Assembly: GCF_017872555.1 (NCBI RefSeq)
Contig: NZ_JAEDOX010000021.1
Location: 1 to 33,034, forward strand
DNA: 33,034 nucleotides
DNA from: Ruegeria sp. HKCCSA071
Lineage (GTDB): Bacteria; Pseudomonadota; Alphaproteobacteria; Rhodobacterales; Rhodobacteraceae
Reading direction: 5' to 3'
Shown here: positions 32,934 through 33,034 of the stretch, in pieces
How the letters are laid out: the number at the start of each line of letters is the position of its first letter
Position numbering within the stretch: the stretch's first letter is position 1
Position numbers and translations under genes: made by a program
Notes under the pieces: generated by a model
Told to the model about the DNA's origin: nothing
What the model saw: only the letters and a program-made list of their open reading frames with translations
Database searches by the model: none

Positions 32934-33034
32934 GTGAACGCCCCGCATCGAACAGATGGATTTTTCACCCAGTCCTTGTCGGACCGCGACCCTGAGCTTT
33001 TTGGCTCGATCCGGTCTGAGCTGGGTCGTCAGCG
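32934..33034 (+). CDS. glyA: serine hydroxymethyltransferase, 5' end only
   Basis: Thirty-three codons are present, cut by the window end. The start is GTG, 9 nt after GGAG. The product begins with a leader rich in polar residues and then FFTQSLSDRDPELFGSIRSE, the conserved N-terminal segment of bacterial GlyA. The enzyme joins glycine and a methylene-tetrahydrofolate C1 unit to make serine, the entry point of the serine cycle, so its place right after ppc is meaningful. It may be a serine-cycle-dedicated isoform; this cannot be told from the fragment. Confidence 0.85.
   Translation, partial: MNAPHRTDGFFTQSLSDRDPELFGSIRSELGRQ

Noticed and set aside
1..33034. CRISPR arrays, tRNA/rRNA genes, insertion sequences, prophage
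   Set aside because: No spaced direct-repeat array, tRNA-like cloverleaf, transposase or phage structural gene was seen on reading the window.

Overview
The window reads as a chromosomal segment of an alphaproteobacterium, most likely the Rhodobacteraceae/Roseobacter group. The DNA is GC-rich. Genes sit in tight ATGA/TGATG-overlapping operons. The gene families (TRAP transport, a fructose-type ABC operon with its own kinase, a cobalamin-riboswitch-controlled ECF metal importer, a serine-cycle operon) are typical of marine, partly methylotrophic members of that group. This is inferred from gene content; no marker gene such as rRNA is present. I see no tRNA, rRNA, CRISPR array, insertion sequence or prophage.

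Layout. (1) 1-6880: a small cupin gene, then a leftward operon running enolase-superfamily enzyme, FAD D-amino-acid dehydrogenase-like enzyme, TRAP transporter dctPQM and a BASS-type transporter, with a divergent LysR regulator. It looks like uptake, epimerisation (or elimination) and oxidation of an amino-acid-like carboxylate. (2) 7774-10991: a ThDP-dependent acetolactate-synthase-like enzyme diverges from a GntR/FCD regulator and an Asp/Glu-racemase-family enzyme, across a spacer with three operator-like units at 12-bp spacing. (3) 11032-16020: a fructose/ribose-type ABC operon, frcB-frcC-frcA-frcK, diverging from a ROK regulator across a perfect AT-rich palindrome. (4) 16152-19861: a cobalamin riboswitch followed by a five-gene ECF metal importer of Nik(K-M-L-Q-O) layout, which by its regulation should carry cobalt. 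(5) 19878-24874: a leftward locus of unknown function with a 1237-residue protein, an overlapping 332-residue protein and possibly a 71-residue ORF. (6) 25120-33034: a LuxR-type regulator with a degenerate receiver domain, divergent from serine-cycle genes sgaA-mtkA-mtkB-hprA-ppc and the start of glyA.

The serine-cycle operon would turn glycine plus C1 units into serine, hydroxypyruvate, glycerate, and (after glycerate kinase and enolase, not in this window) PEP, oxaloacetate and malyl-CoA. The best candidate for something undescribed is the 1237/332-residue protein pair. Second are the promoter architectures, which can be read directly as inverted or tandem repeats.
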